Of a stretch of DNA of 64,000 bases, positions 8,846-17,903 are shown in pieces. Source of the stretch: Shimia aestuarii (lineage in GTDB: Bacteria > Pseudomonadota > Alphaproteobacteria > Rhodobacterales > Rhodobacteraceae); the NCBI RefSeq assembly GCF_022814865.1, contig NZ_JAKVRD010000006.1:124001-188000 (forward strand), written 5' to 3'. Position 1 is the first letter of the stretch. Each line of letters starts with the position of its first letter. Made by a program: the position numbers and the translations under genes. The notes under the pieces were generated by a model that made no database searches, was not told the DNA's origin, and saw only the letters and a list, made by a program, of their open reading frames with translations.

Positions 8846-10213
8846 TTAACCCGCTGCAACCTGACGTGCTTCGCGCAAGTCCGACAGTTCCTCGGCCACG
8901 AGGAACGCCAGCTCGAGCGATTGCGACGCGTTGAGGCGCGGATCGCACGCCGTGTGGTAGCGGGCCGAGAGGTCGCCCTCGGTTACCGCACGCACGCCGC
9001 CGGTGCATTCGGTCACGTCCTGACCGGTCATCTCGAAATGAACACCGCCCGGGATCGTGCCCTCGGCTTTGTGCACGCCAAAGAACTCGCGCACTTCGCG
9101 CAGCACGCTGTCGAAGGGACGCGTCTTGTAGCCGCTGGCCGATTTGATCGTGTTGCCATGCATCGGATCGCACACCCAAAGGACTTTCGCGCCCTCTTCC
9201 TGCACCGTCTTGATGAGACGCGGCAGATGCTCCGAGACCTTGCCCGCACCGAAACGCGCGATGAGCGTCAGACGGCCTTCTTCGTTTTCGGGGTTGAGCT
9301 TGTTCAAGAGAACCTTGAGATCTTCCGAGGTCATCGACGGGCCGCATTTGAGGCCAATCGGGTTCAAAACGCCCCGGCAGAATTCAACATGCGCGCCGTC
9401 GGGCTGACGGGTGCGGTCGCCGATCCAGATCATGTGGCCCGAACCAGCAAGCCAGTTGCCGGAGGTCGAGTCGAGACGGGTGAGCGCCTCTTCATATTCA
9501 AGAAGCAGGCTCTCGTGGCTTGTATAGAAATCCACGGTCCGCAGTGCAGCAGACGACGCCGAGTTGATGCCCGCCGATTTCATGAAATCGAGCGCGTCGG
9601 AAATCCGGTTCGCCATATCGCGGTATTGCGTGGCTTTTTCGCCTTCGGTGAAGCCAAGCGTCCAGCTATGAACCTGATGCACATCAGCATAGCCCCCGGT
9701 CGAGAACGCGCGCAGGAGGTTCAGCGTTGCGGCGGCCTGAGTATAGGCCTGCAGCATCTTGCGCGGGTCCGGAATGCGGGCATTCGGGGTGAAGTCCAGC
9801 TCGTTGATGATGTCACCACGGTAGCTCGGCAGTTCAACACCATCGACCGTCTCGGTCGGGGCGGAGCGCGGCTTGGCAAATTGGCCCGCCATGCGCCCGA
9901 CCTTCACCACAGGCACCTTGGCACCATAGGTCAGGACCATGGCCATCTGCAGCATGACCTTGAATGTGTCGCGGATCGCGTCGGCCGAGAATTGCTCAAA
10001 GCTCTCGGCGCAATCGCCGCCTTGAAGAAGGAACGCCTCGCCGCGTGCGGCGGCCCCGAGATCGGCCTTCAGGCGGCGCGCCTCACCGGCAAAGACGAGC
10101 GGCGGATAGCTGGCAAGCTGGGCCTCCACGGCCTTCAGCGCGTCCTCATCCGTATACTCAGGCATCTGGATCCGCGGTTTGTTCCGCCAGCCAGATTTTA
10201 CCCATTCTGCCAT
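8846..10213 (-). CDS. Class II 3-deoxy-7-phosphoheptulonate (DAHP) synthase
   Basis: Condenses phosphoenolpyruvate with erythrose 4-phosphate, the first step of the shikimate pathway. The 455-residue product belongs to the plant-type class II family, unrelated in sequence to E. coli AroF/G/H. Recognisable segments include [11 protein letters not shown] near residue 80, [37 protein letters not shown] and [18 protein letters not shown]. The aspartate, cysteine and histidine metal-site segments are intact. The length fits plant-type enzymes without a transit peptide. It is monocistronic, with a strong terminator downstream and a divergent regulator upstream. Confidence 0.96.
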   Translation of the reverse strand: MAEWVKSGWRNKPRIQMPEYTDEDALKAVEAQLASYPPLVFAGEARRLKADLGAAARGEAFLLQGGDCAESFEQFSADAIRDTFKVMLQMAMVLTYGAKVPVVKVGRMAGQFAKPRSAPTETVDGVELPSYRGDIINELDFTPNARIPDPRKMLQAYTQAAATLNLLRAFSTGGYADVHQVHSWTLGFTEGEKATQYRDMANRISDALDFMKSAGINSASSAALRTVDFYTSHESLLLEYEEALTRLDSTSGNWLAGSGHMIWIGDRTRQPDGAHVEFCRGVLNPIGLKCGPSMTSEDLKVLLNKLNPENEEGRLTLIARFGAGKVSEHLPRLIKTVQEEGAKVLWVCDPMHGNTIKSASGYKTRPFDSVLREVREFFGVHKAEGTIPGGVHFEMTGQDVTECTGGVRAVTEGDLSARYHTACDPRLNASQSLELAFLVAEELSDLREARQVAAG

Positions 10214-10372
10214 TGTCTTTGCTCCGGTCTATATCTCCATGAATGGCCCTTATACAAAACCACTGCCACAAGGACCATATCTGAATTATCGCTCTTGACC
10301 TTGGTGTCGTGAAAAGCGCTAACATCACCGGATCAGCGAAATGGACCCAGCAATCAGCAAGGATTCGTGCCT

Positions 10373-11377
10373 ATGGCCCAGCCGGCAAGATCAGGCGAAA
10401 CCACAGAAACCCACACGAAGCCCATCCGCTTTGTGTTTGTTTTGCTTGATAATTTTACTCTTTTGTCCTTTGCCTCTGCACTGGACTGCCTAAGGCTGGC
10501 CAATCGGAACACCGCGACCCCACGCTATGAATGGATCCTTGTCGGCGAAGGCGGTGACACGGTCTCCTGCTCGACGAATACCGAGTTCAAGCTCGATGAC
10601 GACCTGATTGAACTGCATCGTGATGATCGCGTGATGCTGTGCGGCGGGATTGAAATCCAGAAGGCCACGAGCAAACGACTCATCTCTTGGCTGCGGCGCG
10701 AGGCCCGAAAAGGGATCAAGATCGGCGGTCTGTGCACCGCGGCCTATGTCCTTGCCAAGGCAGGGTTGCTTGATGGCAAGAAGGCCACGATCCATTGGGA
10801 AAACCAAGATAGTTTCTCGGAGGATTTTCCGGAGGTCGACCTGAGCAAGTCTGTCTACAAGATCGACGGCAACCGGATGACCACGGCGGGCGGCACCTCG
10901 TCCATCGACATGTTCCTCCAGATCATCTCGGATGATTTCGGGGAAGATATCGCCAACTGGGTCGCGGATCAGCAGATTTACTCCTCGATCCGGACCGATC
11001 AGGATACTCAACGTCTTTCCGTGCCGACACGGATCGGCGTGCGTCACCCAAAGCTCAGCCAAGTGATCCAGATGATGGAAGGCAATATCGAAGAGCCGAT
11101 CAGCCCCTCGATCCTTGCCAAGGACGTGGGCATGTCCACACGCCAGCTTGAACGGTTGTTCAGACGCTATCTCAACCGGTCGCCGAAGCGCTACTACATG
11201 GAGTTGCGGCTCCAGAAAGCGCGCAACCTGCTGATGCAAACGGATATGAGCGTGATCAATGTGGCGCTGGCCTGTGGTTTTGCCTCGCCCTCGCATTTCT
11301 CGAAATGCTACCGCGCGCATTATGACACCACGCCCTATCGCGAGCGTGGCAGTCAATCGACCCGCCTTTCGATCTAG
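10373..11377 (+). CDS. GlxA-family AraC-type transcriptional regulator
   Basis: A 334-residue regulator with two domains. The N-terminal DJ-1/PfpI-like domain (about residues 15-190) has the segments FVFVLLDNFTLLSF and GGLCTAAYVLAKAGLLDGKKATIHWE. The C-terminal AraC double helix-turn-helix (about residues 225-325) ends in the signature NVALACGFASPSHFSKCYRAHYDTTP. The ATG at 10373 is chosen over the GTG at 10367 because the AAGGA site lies 9 nt before it. The architecture matches GbdR/CdhR regulators of betaine or carnitine catabolism, but no such target gene lies nearby and the ligand is unknown. Its stop overlaps the 3' end of the convergent broken dehydrogenase gene by 4 bp. Confidence 0.9.
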   Translation: MAQPARSGETTETHTKPIRFVFVLLDNFTLLSFASALDCLRLANRNTATPRYEWILVGEGGDTVSCSTNTEFKLDDDLIELHRDDRVMLCGGIEIQKATSKRLISWLRREARKGIKIGGLCTAAYVLAKAGLLDGKKATIHWENQDSFSEDFPEVDLSKSVYKIDGNRMTTAGGTSSIDMFLQIISDDFGEDIANWVADQQIYSSIRTDQDTQRLSVPTRIGVRHPKLSQVIQMMEGNIEEPISPSILAKDVGMSTRQLERLFRRYLNRSPKRYYMELRLQKARNLLMQTDMSVINVALACGFASPSHFSKCYRAHYDTTPYRERGSQSTRLSI

Positions 11378-12456
11378 TTCGGGACAAGCCGGTAAATCGT
11401 GCCGCGTGGCTCGGAAAGGAAGTAGAGGTTTCCGTCCGGCCCCTCGCGCACATCACGCACGCGCTCTGTCTCGGAAAGTTCGATTTGTGCAACTTCTGAG
11501 AGCGGTTTTCTCTTCAGGACTGCAATATAGTCGTATTTTAGACTGCCAACGAGGATTGCGCCGCGCTAGTCGGGGATGCTTTTGCCGCTATGGAACGCCA
11601 TGCCAGAGGGCGCGATGGACGGATCCCAGTAGAAAACAGGCTGCGCCATACCGTCCTTGGCGGTGCCTTCCCCGATCTTGAGACCGCTATAGTGTCGGCC
11701 ATAAGAAATCACCGGCCAGCCATAGTTGGTGCCGGGGCGAATACGGTTGACCTCATCGCCACCGCGCGCGCCATGCTCCACGGCCCAGAGATTGCCATCA
11801 GAATCGAGCGCCGCGCCCTGCGGATTGCGGTGGCCATAGGTCCAGATTTCCGGCTCTGCGCCATCTTGTCCGACGAAAGGATTGTCGGCAGGCACTGATC
11901 CGTCGCGGTTGAGGCGCACGATACTGCCATTGTGGCGTGTGAGGTCTTGCGCCGAGGGGCGATCCCCGCGTTCTCCGATGGTCATGAAGAGCGTGCCGTC
12001 CGGGGCCTCGACGATCCGACTGCCGAAATGGCGCCCACCGCTCGATCCAGGGGTCATCTCAAAGAGGATGCGGCCTTTTTCCAGCCGCGTCCGCCCCTCG
12101 GGCAATAGCGCACGATAGAGCGCCGTGCCGAGGCCACCGCGCTGGGGTTTTGAATAGCTTAGGAAGATTTCCCGGCTTTGCAGAAAATCACGCGGCACGA
12201 GCACATCGAGAAGACCGCCCTGCCCGCGCACCCTGATATCCGGCAGGCCGGCGATCTCTTCCCGGCTTCCATCGGCCTTCACATGCCAAAGCGCGCCGGG
12301 CCGTTCCGTCACAAGCATCCCTCCGTCCGGCAGGAACGCAAAGCTCCAGGGCTCTACGAATCCCTCTGCGACCGGCTCGGCACGCAGGCTCGGCGCGGTT
12401 TGCGACAGGGCCGCAATCGGGGTGAAAATCAGGACAAGCAGGGCAATCAAACGCAT
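11374..12456 (-). pseudogene. PQQ-dependent aldose sugar dehydrogenase (YliI type), interrupted by an in-frame TAG
   Basis: The first 296 codons encode a secreted beta-propeller protein with a signal peptide (MRLIALLVLIFTPIAALSQ) and the family landmarks VEPWSFAFLPDGG, GQGGLLDV, YGHRNPQG and HGARGGDEVN. Translation hits TAG at 11568-11566 after SGKSIPD. The same frame then continues with RGAILVGSLKYDYIAVL and ELSETERVRDVREGPDGNLYFLSEPRGTIYRLVPN up to a normal stop at 11374. That tail is the expected last propeller blade. Relatives commonly have Trp in the sequence PxWRG at the stop position, so a TGG-to-TAG change is the simplest explanation. A truncated product would lack a blade and is probably inactive; a sequencing error is the main alternative. 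Confidence 0.88.
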
Positions 12457-12625
12457 CTCGGGCTCCTTTCAAAGGCAAGGGGTCTTCGACTTTTCTTCAA
12501 ATATAGGGCATCCGCCCCAATTTGCTTTCTTTCCTTTGCGCGACCTCCCGCTCAAGCCCCCTTTTCTTTTGAAAATTCCGCGCTAGGCTACGTCCGGATA
12601 ACAACACTATTTTGGGAGTGAACCG

Positions 12626-13810
12626 ATGAAAAAACTGCTGATGGCATCTGCTGCCACCGCACTTATGGCTGGCGCTGCGTCGGCCGAGGACATCAAGCTT
12701 GGCGTGATCCTTGGCTTTACCGGCCCGATCGAATCCCTGACCCCGGCAATGGCTGGCGGTGCAGAAGTCGCGATGCAAGAAGTCACCGAGTCGGGCAAAC
12801 TGCTCGGCGGTTCGACCGTGACCCCGGTGCGCGCTGACTCGACCTGTATCGACGCAGGTGCAGCCACCGCAGCGGCGGAACGCCTGATCACCAGCGAAGG
12901 TGTCAAAGGTATCATGGGCGCCGACTGTTCCGGTGTGACGGGCGCGGTTCTCGCCAACGTCGCCGTGCCGAACGGCGTCGTGATGATTTCGCCCTCCGCA
13001 ACCTCGCCCGCGCTCTCGAGCGCCGAGGACAACGGCCTGTTCTTCCGCACCGCCCCGTCGGATGCGCGTCAAGGTCAGGTTCTCGCAGAGGTACTGATGG
13101 AGCGCGGCTTCAAGTCGGCAGCGATCACCTACACCAACAACGACTACGGCAAGGGCCTTGCAGACAGCATCGCCGCCGCATTCGAAGGCGCTGGCGGTGA
13201 AATCACCACCGTGGCGGCACACGAAGACGGCAAAGCCGACTACTCGGCCGAAGTTGGCGCACTGGCCGCAGCCGGCGGCGATATCCTCATCGTTGCGGGC
13301 TATGTTGACCAAGGTGGCCCCGGTGTGATCCGTGCTGCGCTCGACACTGGCGCGTTCGACACTTTCGCCCTGCCCGACGGGATGATCGGCTCGGCGCTTG
13401 AAGAAGCGTTCGGCGACGAGATCGAAGGCTCGATCGGCACGGTTCCGGGCAGCGAAGCGGCAGATGCTTCCATGGTCAAGGAAAAGGTCGCCGCCACTGG
13501 CGCGGATGCCTCTGGCCCCTATGTTGGCGAAAGCTATGACGCCGCAGCGCTCATCATGCTCGCCATGCAGGCGGCTGGGTCGTCGAACTCCTCGGACTAC
13601 GCGGGCAAGATCATGGACGTGGCCAACGCGCCGGGCGAGAAAATCATGGCCGGTGAACTCGACAAGGCGCTCGAGCTGCTCGCGAACGGCACCGACATCG
13701 ACTATGTCGGCGCAACTGCGGTTGAACTGATCGGCCCCGGCGAAGCCGCAGGCGGCTACCGTGAGATCGTCATCGAAGGTGGCAAGATGACCACGGCGCA
13801 GTACCGCTAA
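12626..13810 (+). CDS. Branched-chain amino acid type ABC transporter substrate-binding protein (LivK-like)
   Basis: The periplasmic receptor of the five-gene importer that follows. The 394-residue product has a signal peptide (MKKLLMASAATALMAGAASAED) and a type I periplasmic-binding fold of the Peripla_BP_6 family. The opening KLGVILGFTGPIESLTPAMAGGAEVAMQEV and the central AITYTNNDYGKGLAD are typical. Two cysteines (STCIDAG and GADCSGV) probably form a disulfide. The start is supported by GGGAG upstream. The ligand could be a hydrophobic amino acid, urea, an amide or another small organic compound, and sequence does not decide. A hairpin follows the gene and probably lowers expression of the downstream subunits. 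Confidence 0.92.
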   Translation: MKKLLMASAATALMAGAASAEDIKLGVILGFTGPIESLTPAMAGGAEVAMQEVTESGKLLGGSTVTPVRADSTCIDAGAATAAAERLITSEGVKGIMGADCSGVTGAVLANVAVPNGVVMISPSATSPALSSAEDNGLFFRTAPSDARQGQVLAEVLMERGFKSAAITYTNNDYGKGLADSIAAAFEGAGGEITTVAAHEDGKADYSAEVGALAAAGGDILIVAGYVDQGGPGVIRAALDTGAFDTFALPDGMIGSALEEAFGDEIEGSIGTVPGSEAADASMVKEKVAATGADASGPYVGESYDAAALIMLAMQAAGSSNSSDYAGKIMDVANAPGEKIMAGELDKALELLANGTDIDYVGATAVELIGPGEAAGGYREIVIEGGKMTTAQYR

Positions 13811-13831
13811 GTCAGCGCTTGAACATTGGAG

Positions 13832-13860
13832 CAGCCCGGAGTATCCGCTCCGGGCTGTTT
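13832..13860 (+). terminator. Attenuating hairpin after the substrate-binding protein gene
   Basis: CAGCCCGGAG (13832-13841) pairs perfectly with CTCCGGGCTG (13848-13857) around a 6-nt loop and is followed by only three T residues. A weak terminator in this place, between binding protein and ATPase, fits the need for excess receptor and mirrors the pstS-pstC case. Confidence 0.7.
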
Positions 13861-13903
13861 CGTATAGAAAAGACGCGGAAAACGCGCTTTCGGGGGAAAA
13901 GAC

Positions 13904-14686
13904 ATGATCGTTGTCGAGGACGTGCACAAGCATTTCGGCGGGTTTCACGCGGTGGATGGCGCAAGCCTTTCGATCGAGCCGGGCTCTATCACCGGGCTGA
14001 TCGGGCCGAATGGCGCGGGTAAGACCACCCTTTTCAACGTGATCGCAGGCGTGCTCAAGCCGACCTCTGGCCGTGTCACCATGGCAGGCGAAGACATCAC
14101 CGGACTGCCGCCGCACGAACTGTTCCACAAAGGTCTTCTGCGCACGTTCCAGATCGCGCATGAGTTCTCTTCGATGACCTGCCGCGAGAACCTGATGATG
14201 GTGCCGGGCGCGCAATCGGGCGAAAAGCTCTGGAATACCTGGTTCGGTCGCAAGCGCATTGCCGATGAAGAGCGGGCCCTGCGTGCCAAGGCGGACGAAG
14301 TGCTTGAATTCCTGACCGTGGAACACCTTGCCGACCACAAGGCCGGGCAGGTTTCTGGCGGCCAGAAGAAACTTCTCGAGCTTGGCCGCACGATGATGGT
14401 CGATGCCAAGATCGTCTTTCTCGACGAAGTGGGCGCAGGCGTGAACCGCACCCTTCTCAACACCATTGGCGACGCGATCCTGCGGCTCAACAAGGAACGC
14501 AACTACACGTTCGTTGTCATCGAGCATGACATGGATTTCATCGGCAAGATTTGTGACCCTGTCATCTGTATGGCCGAGGGCAAGGTTCTTGCCGAGGGCA
14601 CATTGGCTGAGATCAAGGCCAATGAACAGGTGATCGAGGCCTATCTCGGCACCGGCCTGAAGAACAAAGACATGATGGAGGCCTGA
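13904..14686 (+). CDS. ABC transporter ATP-binding protein (LivG-like)
   Basis: One of two ATPases of the Liv-type importer, acting on the cytoplasmic side of the inner membrane. The 260-residue product shows Walker [13 protein letters not shown] near residue 38, the signature [13 protein letters not shown] near residue 150 and Walker [13 protein letters not shown], followed by the switch histidine in [10 protein letters not shown]. Two differences from most LivG proteins are visible: the signature ends GGQKKLLE and Walker B has EVGAG rather than EPxAG. These are seen in subsets of the family and need not impair ATP hydrolysis. The gene lies 48 bp upstream of the second ATPase gene. Confidence 0.92.
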   Translation: MIVVEDVHKHFGGFHAVDGASLSIEPGSITGLIGPNGAGKTTLFNVIAGVLKPTSGRVTMAGEDITGLPPHELFHKGLLRTFQIAHEFSSMTCRENLMMVPGAQSGEKLWNTWFGRKRIADEERALRAKADEVLEFLTVEHLADHKAGQVSGGQKKLLELGRTMMVDAKIVFLDEVGAGVNRTLLNTIGDAILRLNKERNYTFVVIEHDMDFIGKICDPVICMAEGKVLAEGTLAEIKANEQVIEAYLGTGLKNKDMMEA

Positions 14687-14734
14687 TCCGGCCCCGTCTT
14701 CCGTGACACGGATCATTCAAGAGGATTGCATAGT

Positions 14735-15442
14735 ATGAGCTTTCTCACAGGCGCCAATATGACCGGCGGGTACGGCAAGGGGCCGGATATCCTGCATGAC
14801 TGTACGGTGGCCGTCGACAAGGGCGAAATCGCCGTGATCGTCGGACCGAACGGCGCCGGTAAATCCACCGCCATGAAGGCCGTGTTCGGGATGCTCAATA
14901 TCCACTCGGGCCATGTGACGCTTGATGGTGAGGACATCACCAAGCTCAGCCCGCAGCAGCGTGTGGTCAAGGGCATGGGCTTTGTCCCGCAGACCCAGAA
15001 CATCTTTACCTCGATGACGGTCGAGGAAAACCTCGAGATGGGCGCCTTCATCCGCACCGACGATTTCTCGGACACGATGGCACAGGTCTATGACCTGTTC
15101 CCGATCCTCAAGGAAAAGCGGCATCAGCACGCAGGCGAGCTTTCTGGCGGTCAGCGCCAGCAAGTCGCCGTGGGCCGGGCGCTGATGACCAAACCGAAGG
15201 TCTTGATGCTCGACGAACCGACAGCAGGCGTCTCGCCTATCGTCATGGACGAGCTGTTCGACCGGATCATCGAGGTCAGCCGCACAGGCATTCCGATCCT
15301 GATGGTCGAGCAGAACGCGCGCCAGGCGCTCGAGATCGCCGACAAGGGCTATGTGCTCGTGCAAGGGCGCAACGCTTATTCCGGCACCGGCAAAGAACTT
15401 CTGGCCGACCCGGAAGTGCGCAAGTCCTTCCTTGGCGGGTGA
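14735..15442 (+). CDS. ABC transporter ATP-binding protein (LivF-like)
   Basis: The second ATPase of the Liv-type importer, 235 residues. Walker A is GPNGAGKSTAMKA near residue 34, the signature LSGGQRQQVAVGRAL near residue 137 and Walker B VLMLDEPTAGVSP. The C-terminus follows the LivF pattern (ILMVEQNARQALEIADKGYVL). The ATG at 14735 has a GAGGA site 9 nt upstream and is preferred to a TTG at 14726. The gene is part of the operon with the same order as the E. coli liv ATPases (G, then F). Confidence 0.93.
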   Translation: MSFLTGANMTGGYGKGPDILHDCTVAVDKGEIAVIVGPNGAGKSTAMKAVFGMLNIHSGHVTLDGEDITKLSPQQRVVKGMGFVPQTQNIFTSMTVEENLEMGAFIRTDDFSDTMAQVYDLFPILKEKRHQHAGELSGGQRQQVAVGRALMTKPKVLMLDEPTAGVSPIVMDELFDRIIEVSRTGIPILMVEQNARQALEIADKGYVLVQGRNAYSGTGKELLADPEVRKSFLGG

Positions 15443-15530
15443 TCCGAATGACACGCTCTGACACCTCTCAATTCGGCCGCGCCCCGCGCGGCGGCACGGA
15501 ACCGACCCACTCACCAGCGAGGTCAGCTTG

Positions 15531-16541
15531 ATGGACTTTCTCAACGGCTTTGTCGCCCTCTCCAACTTTGTGCTGATCCCCGCGATCGCCTATGGCAGCC
15601 AGCTCGCGCTTGGCGCGCTCGGTGTCACCCTGATCTATGGCATCCTGCGGTTCTCAAACTTTGCCCACGGCGACACGATGGCCTTTGGCTCGATGATCGC
15701 AGTGCTCGTGACCTGGTGGTTTCAGGGTATGGGCCTTAGCCTCGGGCCGCTTCCGACGGCGCTTCTTGCCCTGCCCTTCGCGATCCTTGGCACCATCGCG
15801 CTTTTGCTCATCACGGACCGGACCGTCTATCGCTTTTATCGGGCGCAGAAGGCCAAGCCGGTGATCCTCGTAATCGTGTCGATGGGTGTGATGTTCATCA
15901 TGAACGGCCTCGTGCGGTTCATCATCGGACCGAACGATCAGAAGTTCCTCGACGGGGAACGCTTCATCATTTCGGTGCGCGAATTCAAACAGATGACCGG
16001 CCTGCGCGAAGGTCTTGCGATCAAGACCACCCAAGGCCTAACCGTCGTCGTAGCCGTGATCTGTGTTATCGCCCTGTTCTGGTTCCTGAACCGCACGCGC
16101 ACCGGTAAATCCATGCGCGCCTATTCCGACAACGAGGATCTTGCGCTCCTGTCGGGGATCAACCCCGAGCGCGTGGTGATGTACACATGGATGATCGTCG
16201 GCGCGCTCACCGCCATTGCCGGGACGCTCTACGGTCTCGACAAGACCTTCAAACCCTTCGTCTATTTCATGCTGCTGCTGCCGATCTTTGCCTCGGCCAT
16301 CGTCGGCGGCCTTGGTAGCCCGCTTGGCGCCATCGCGGGTGGCTTCATCGTCGCCTTCTCGGAAGTGACGATCACCTATGCGTGGAAGAAGGTTCTCACA
16401 TACTGGATGCCAGAATCGCTCGAGCCTGACGGGCTCGTGCAACTTCTGAGCACGGACTACAAATTCGCGGTGAGCTTCGTGATCCTGATCGTCGTGCTCC
16501 TGTTCAAGCCCACCGGCATTTTCAAGGGGAAATCGGTATGA
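15531..16541 (+). CDS. ABC transporter permease (LivH-like)
   Basis: An inner-membrane permease of the importer, 336 residues with about eight hydrophobic segments. LivH hallmarks include ALGALGVTLIYGILRFSNFAHGDTMAFGSM near the N-terminus and GKSMRAYSDNEDLALLSGINPERVVMYTW, the cytoplasmic coupling loop. The ATG at 15531 directly follows a TTG and has GAGGT upstream. The 3' end overlaps the next permease gene by 4 bp (ATGA), indicating translational coupling of the two membrane subunits. Confidence 0.93.
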   Translation: MDFLNGFVALSNFVLIPAIAYGSQLALGALGVTLIYGILRFSNFAHGDTMAFGSMIAVLVTWWFQGMGLSLGPLPTALLALPFAILGTIALLLITDRTVYRFYRAQKAKPVILVIVSMGVMFIMNGLVRFIIGPNDQKFLDGERFIISVREFKQMTGLREGLAIKTTQGLTVVVAVICVIALFWFLNRTRTGKSMRAYSDNEDLALLSGINPERVVMYTWMIVGALTAIAGTLYGLDKTFKPFVYFMLLLPIFASAIVGGLGSPLGAIAGGFIVAFSEVTITYAWKKVLTYWMPESLEPDGLVQLLSTDYKFAVSFVILIVVLLFKPTGIFKGKSV

Positions 16542-17839
16542 GCGATACGGTCAAAAATACCCTTCTCTTCGCCTGCATGGCGCTGCTCATCCTTGGCACA
16601 GGCTTTGTGCAGAGCTGGAACAGCGCGTTGTTCATCCTCAACATGGGACTGATCTCGGCGATCATGGCTTTGGGGGTCAACCTTCAATGGGGCTTTGCCG
16701 GCCTGTTCAACGTCGGTGTCATGGGCTTTGTCGCGCTTGGTGGTCTAGCCGTTGTCCTGACCTCCATGCCGCCCGTGGGCGAGGCTTGGGCCGCTGGCGG
16801 TCTGCGCGTCCTTGGCGGGCTGGTGATCGGCGCAGCGACCATTGTCGGTGCAGTGTTCCTCAACAAACGCCTTTCGGGACGTGCGCGCCTCATCGGCTTG
16901 CCGCTCTTCCTGATCGTGGGCTTCTTCGTCTATCGCTTTGTCTTTGACCCGGCGGTTGAGGCCATCGAAGCGGTGAACCCGGCAGGCACAGGCTATCTCG
17001 GCGGGCTTGGCCTTCCGGTGCTCCTGGCTTGGCCGATGGGCGGTCTTCTGGCCGCAGGCGCAGCCTGGCTGATCGGCAAGACCGCGCTTGGTCTGCGCTC
17101 GGACTATCTTGCCATTGCAACGCTCGGCATCGCGGAAATCATCATTGCCGTTCTCAAGAACGAAGACTGGCTTGGCCGCGGCGTGAAGAACGTCAACGGC
17201 CTGCCCCGCCCCGTGCCCTATGAGATCGACCTCCAGAAAAGCGAAAGCTTCATCAAGAGCGCCGAAGGCTTCGGGCTTGATCCTGTCACCGCCTCGACCC
17301 TCTTCGTCAAGCTTGGCTACTCTGTCCTGTTCACCATCGTGCTGGTGGTGATTTTCGTCATGGCGCAGGCCGCTCTGAAGAGCCCCTGGGGCCGGATGAT
17401 GCGCGCGATCCGAGACAACGAAGTGGCCGCCGAAGCGATGGGCAAGAACGTGACCCGACGCCATTTGCAGATCTTCGTTCTGGGGTCGGCCGTCTGCGGG
17501 ATCGCAGGCGCCATGCTGACCACGCTCGATGGTCAGTTGACCCCCGGCACCTACCAGCCGCTGCGCTTTACCTTCCTGATCTGGGTGATGGTCATCGTCG
17601 GAGGTTCCGGCAACAACCTTGGCGCAGTGCTTGGCGGGTTCCTGATCTGGTGGCTTTGGGTCGAGGTGGAACCGCTCGGGCATTGGGCGATGGAATTCGT
17701 GACCTCCGGCATGGCTGAGGATAGCGCGCTTCGCAACCACCTGATCGACAGCGCCGCGCATATGCGCCTGTTGACGATGGGTGTGATCCTGCTGCTCGTC
17801 CTGCGCTTTAGCCCACGCGGGCTCATCCCAGAAAGATAG
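16538..17839 (+). CDS. ABC transporter permease (LivM-like)
   Basis: The second permease of the importer, 433 residues with roughly ten hydrophobic segments. The coupling loop RMMRAIRDNEVAAEAMGKNVTRRHLQIFVLGSAVCGIAGAML is typical of LivM. The segment around ALGLRSDYLAIATLGIAEII is the conserved family core. A hydrophobic region at about residues 80-185 makes it longer than many LivM proteins. It is the last gene of the operon and is followed by a strong bidirectional terminator. Confidence 0.93.
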   Translation: MSDTVKNTLLFACMALLILGTGFVQSWNSALFILNMGLISAIMALGVNLQWGFAGLFNVGVMGFVALGGLAVVLTSMPPVGEAWAAGGLRVLGGLVIGAATIVGAVFLNKRLSGRARLIGLPLFLIVGFFVYRFVFDPAVEAIEAVNPAGTGYLGGLGLPVLLAWPMGGLLAAGAAWLIGKTALGLRSDYLAIATLGIAEIIIAVLKNEDWLGRGVKNVNGLPRPVPYEIDLQKSESFIKSAEGFGLDPVTASTLFVKLGYSVLFTIVLVVIFVMAQAALKSPWGRMMRAIRDNEVAAEAMGKNVTRRHLQIFVLGSAVCGIAGAMLTTLDGQLTPGTYQPLRFTFLIWVMVIVGGSGNNLGAVLGGFLIWWLWVEVEPLGHWAMEFVTSGMAEDSALRNHLIDSAAHMRLLTMGVILLLVLRFSPRGLIPER

Positions 17840-17853
17840 GCCGAGGCGCGACA

Positions 17854-17885
17854 AAAAAGGCCCGCTCAAACGAGCGGGCCTTTTT
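17854..17885. terminator. Strong bidirectional terminator after livM
   Basis: AAAAAGGCCCGCTC (17854-17867) pairs with GAGCGGGCCTTTTT (17872-17885) around the tetraloop AAAC. T-runs are present on both strands, so it can end both the importer operon and the convergent HerA-like gene. Confidence 0.92.
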
Positions 17886-17903
17886 GTTTGCGTTGGGATT
17901 TGA

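Noticed and set aside
9620-9634. GGTATTGCGT inside the DAHP synthase gene, resembling one unit of the 11-bp repeat
   Set aside because: It is a single unit in a conserved coding segment without neighbouring units, so coincidence is likely.
10295-10323. TTGACC with GCTAAC as the promoter of the GlxA-type regulator
   Set aside because: The -10 match is too weak to call from sequence alone.
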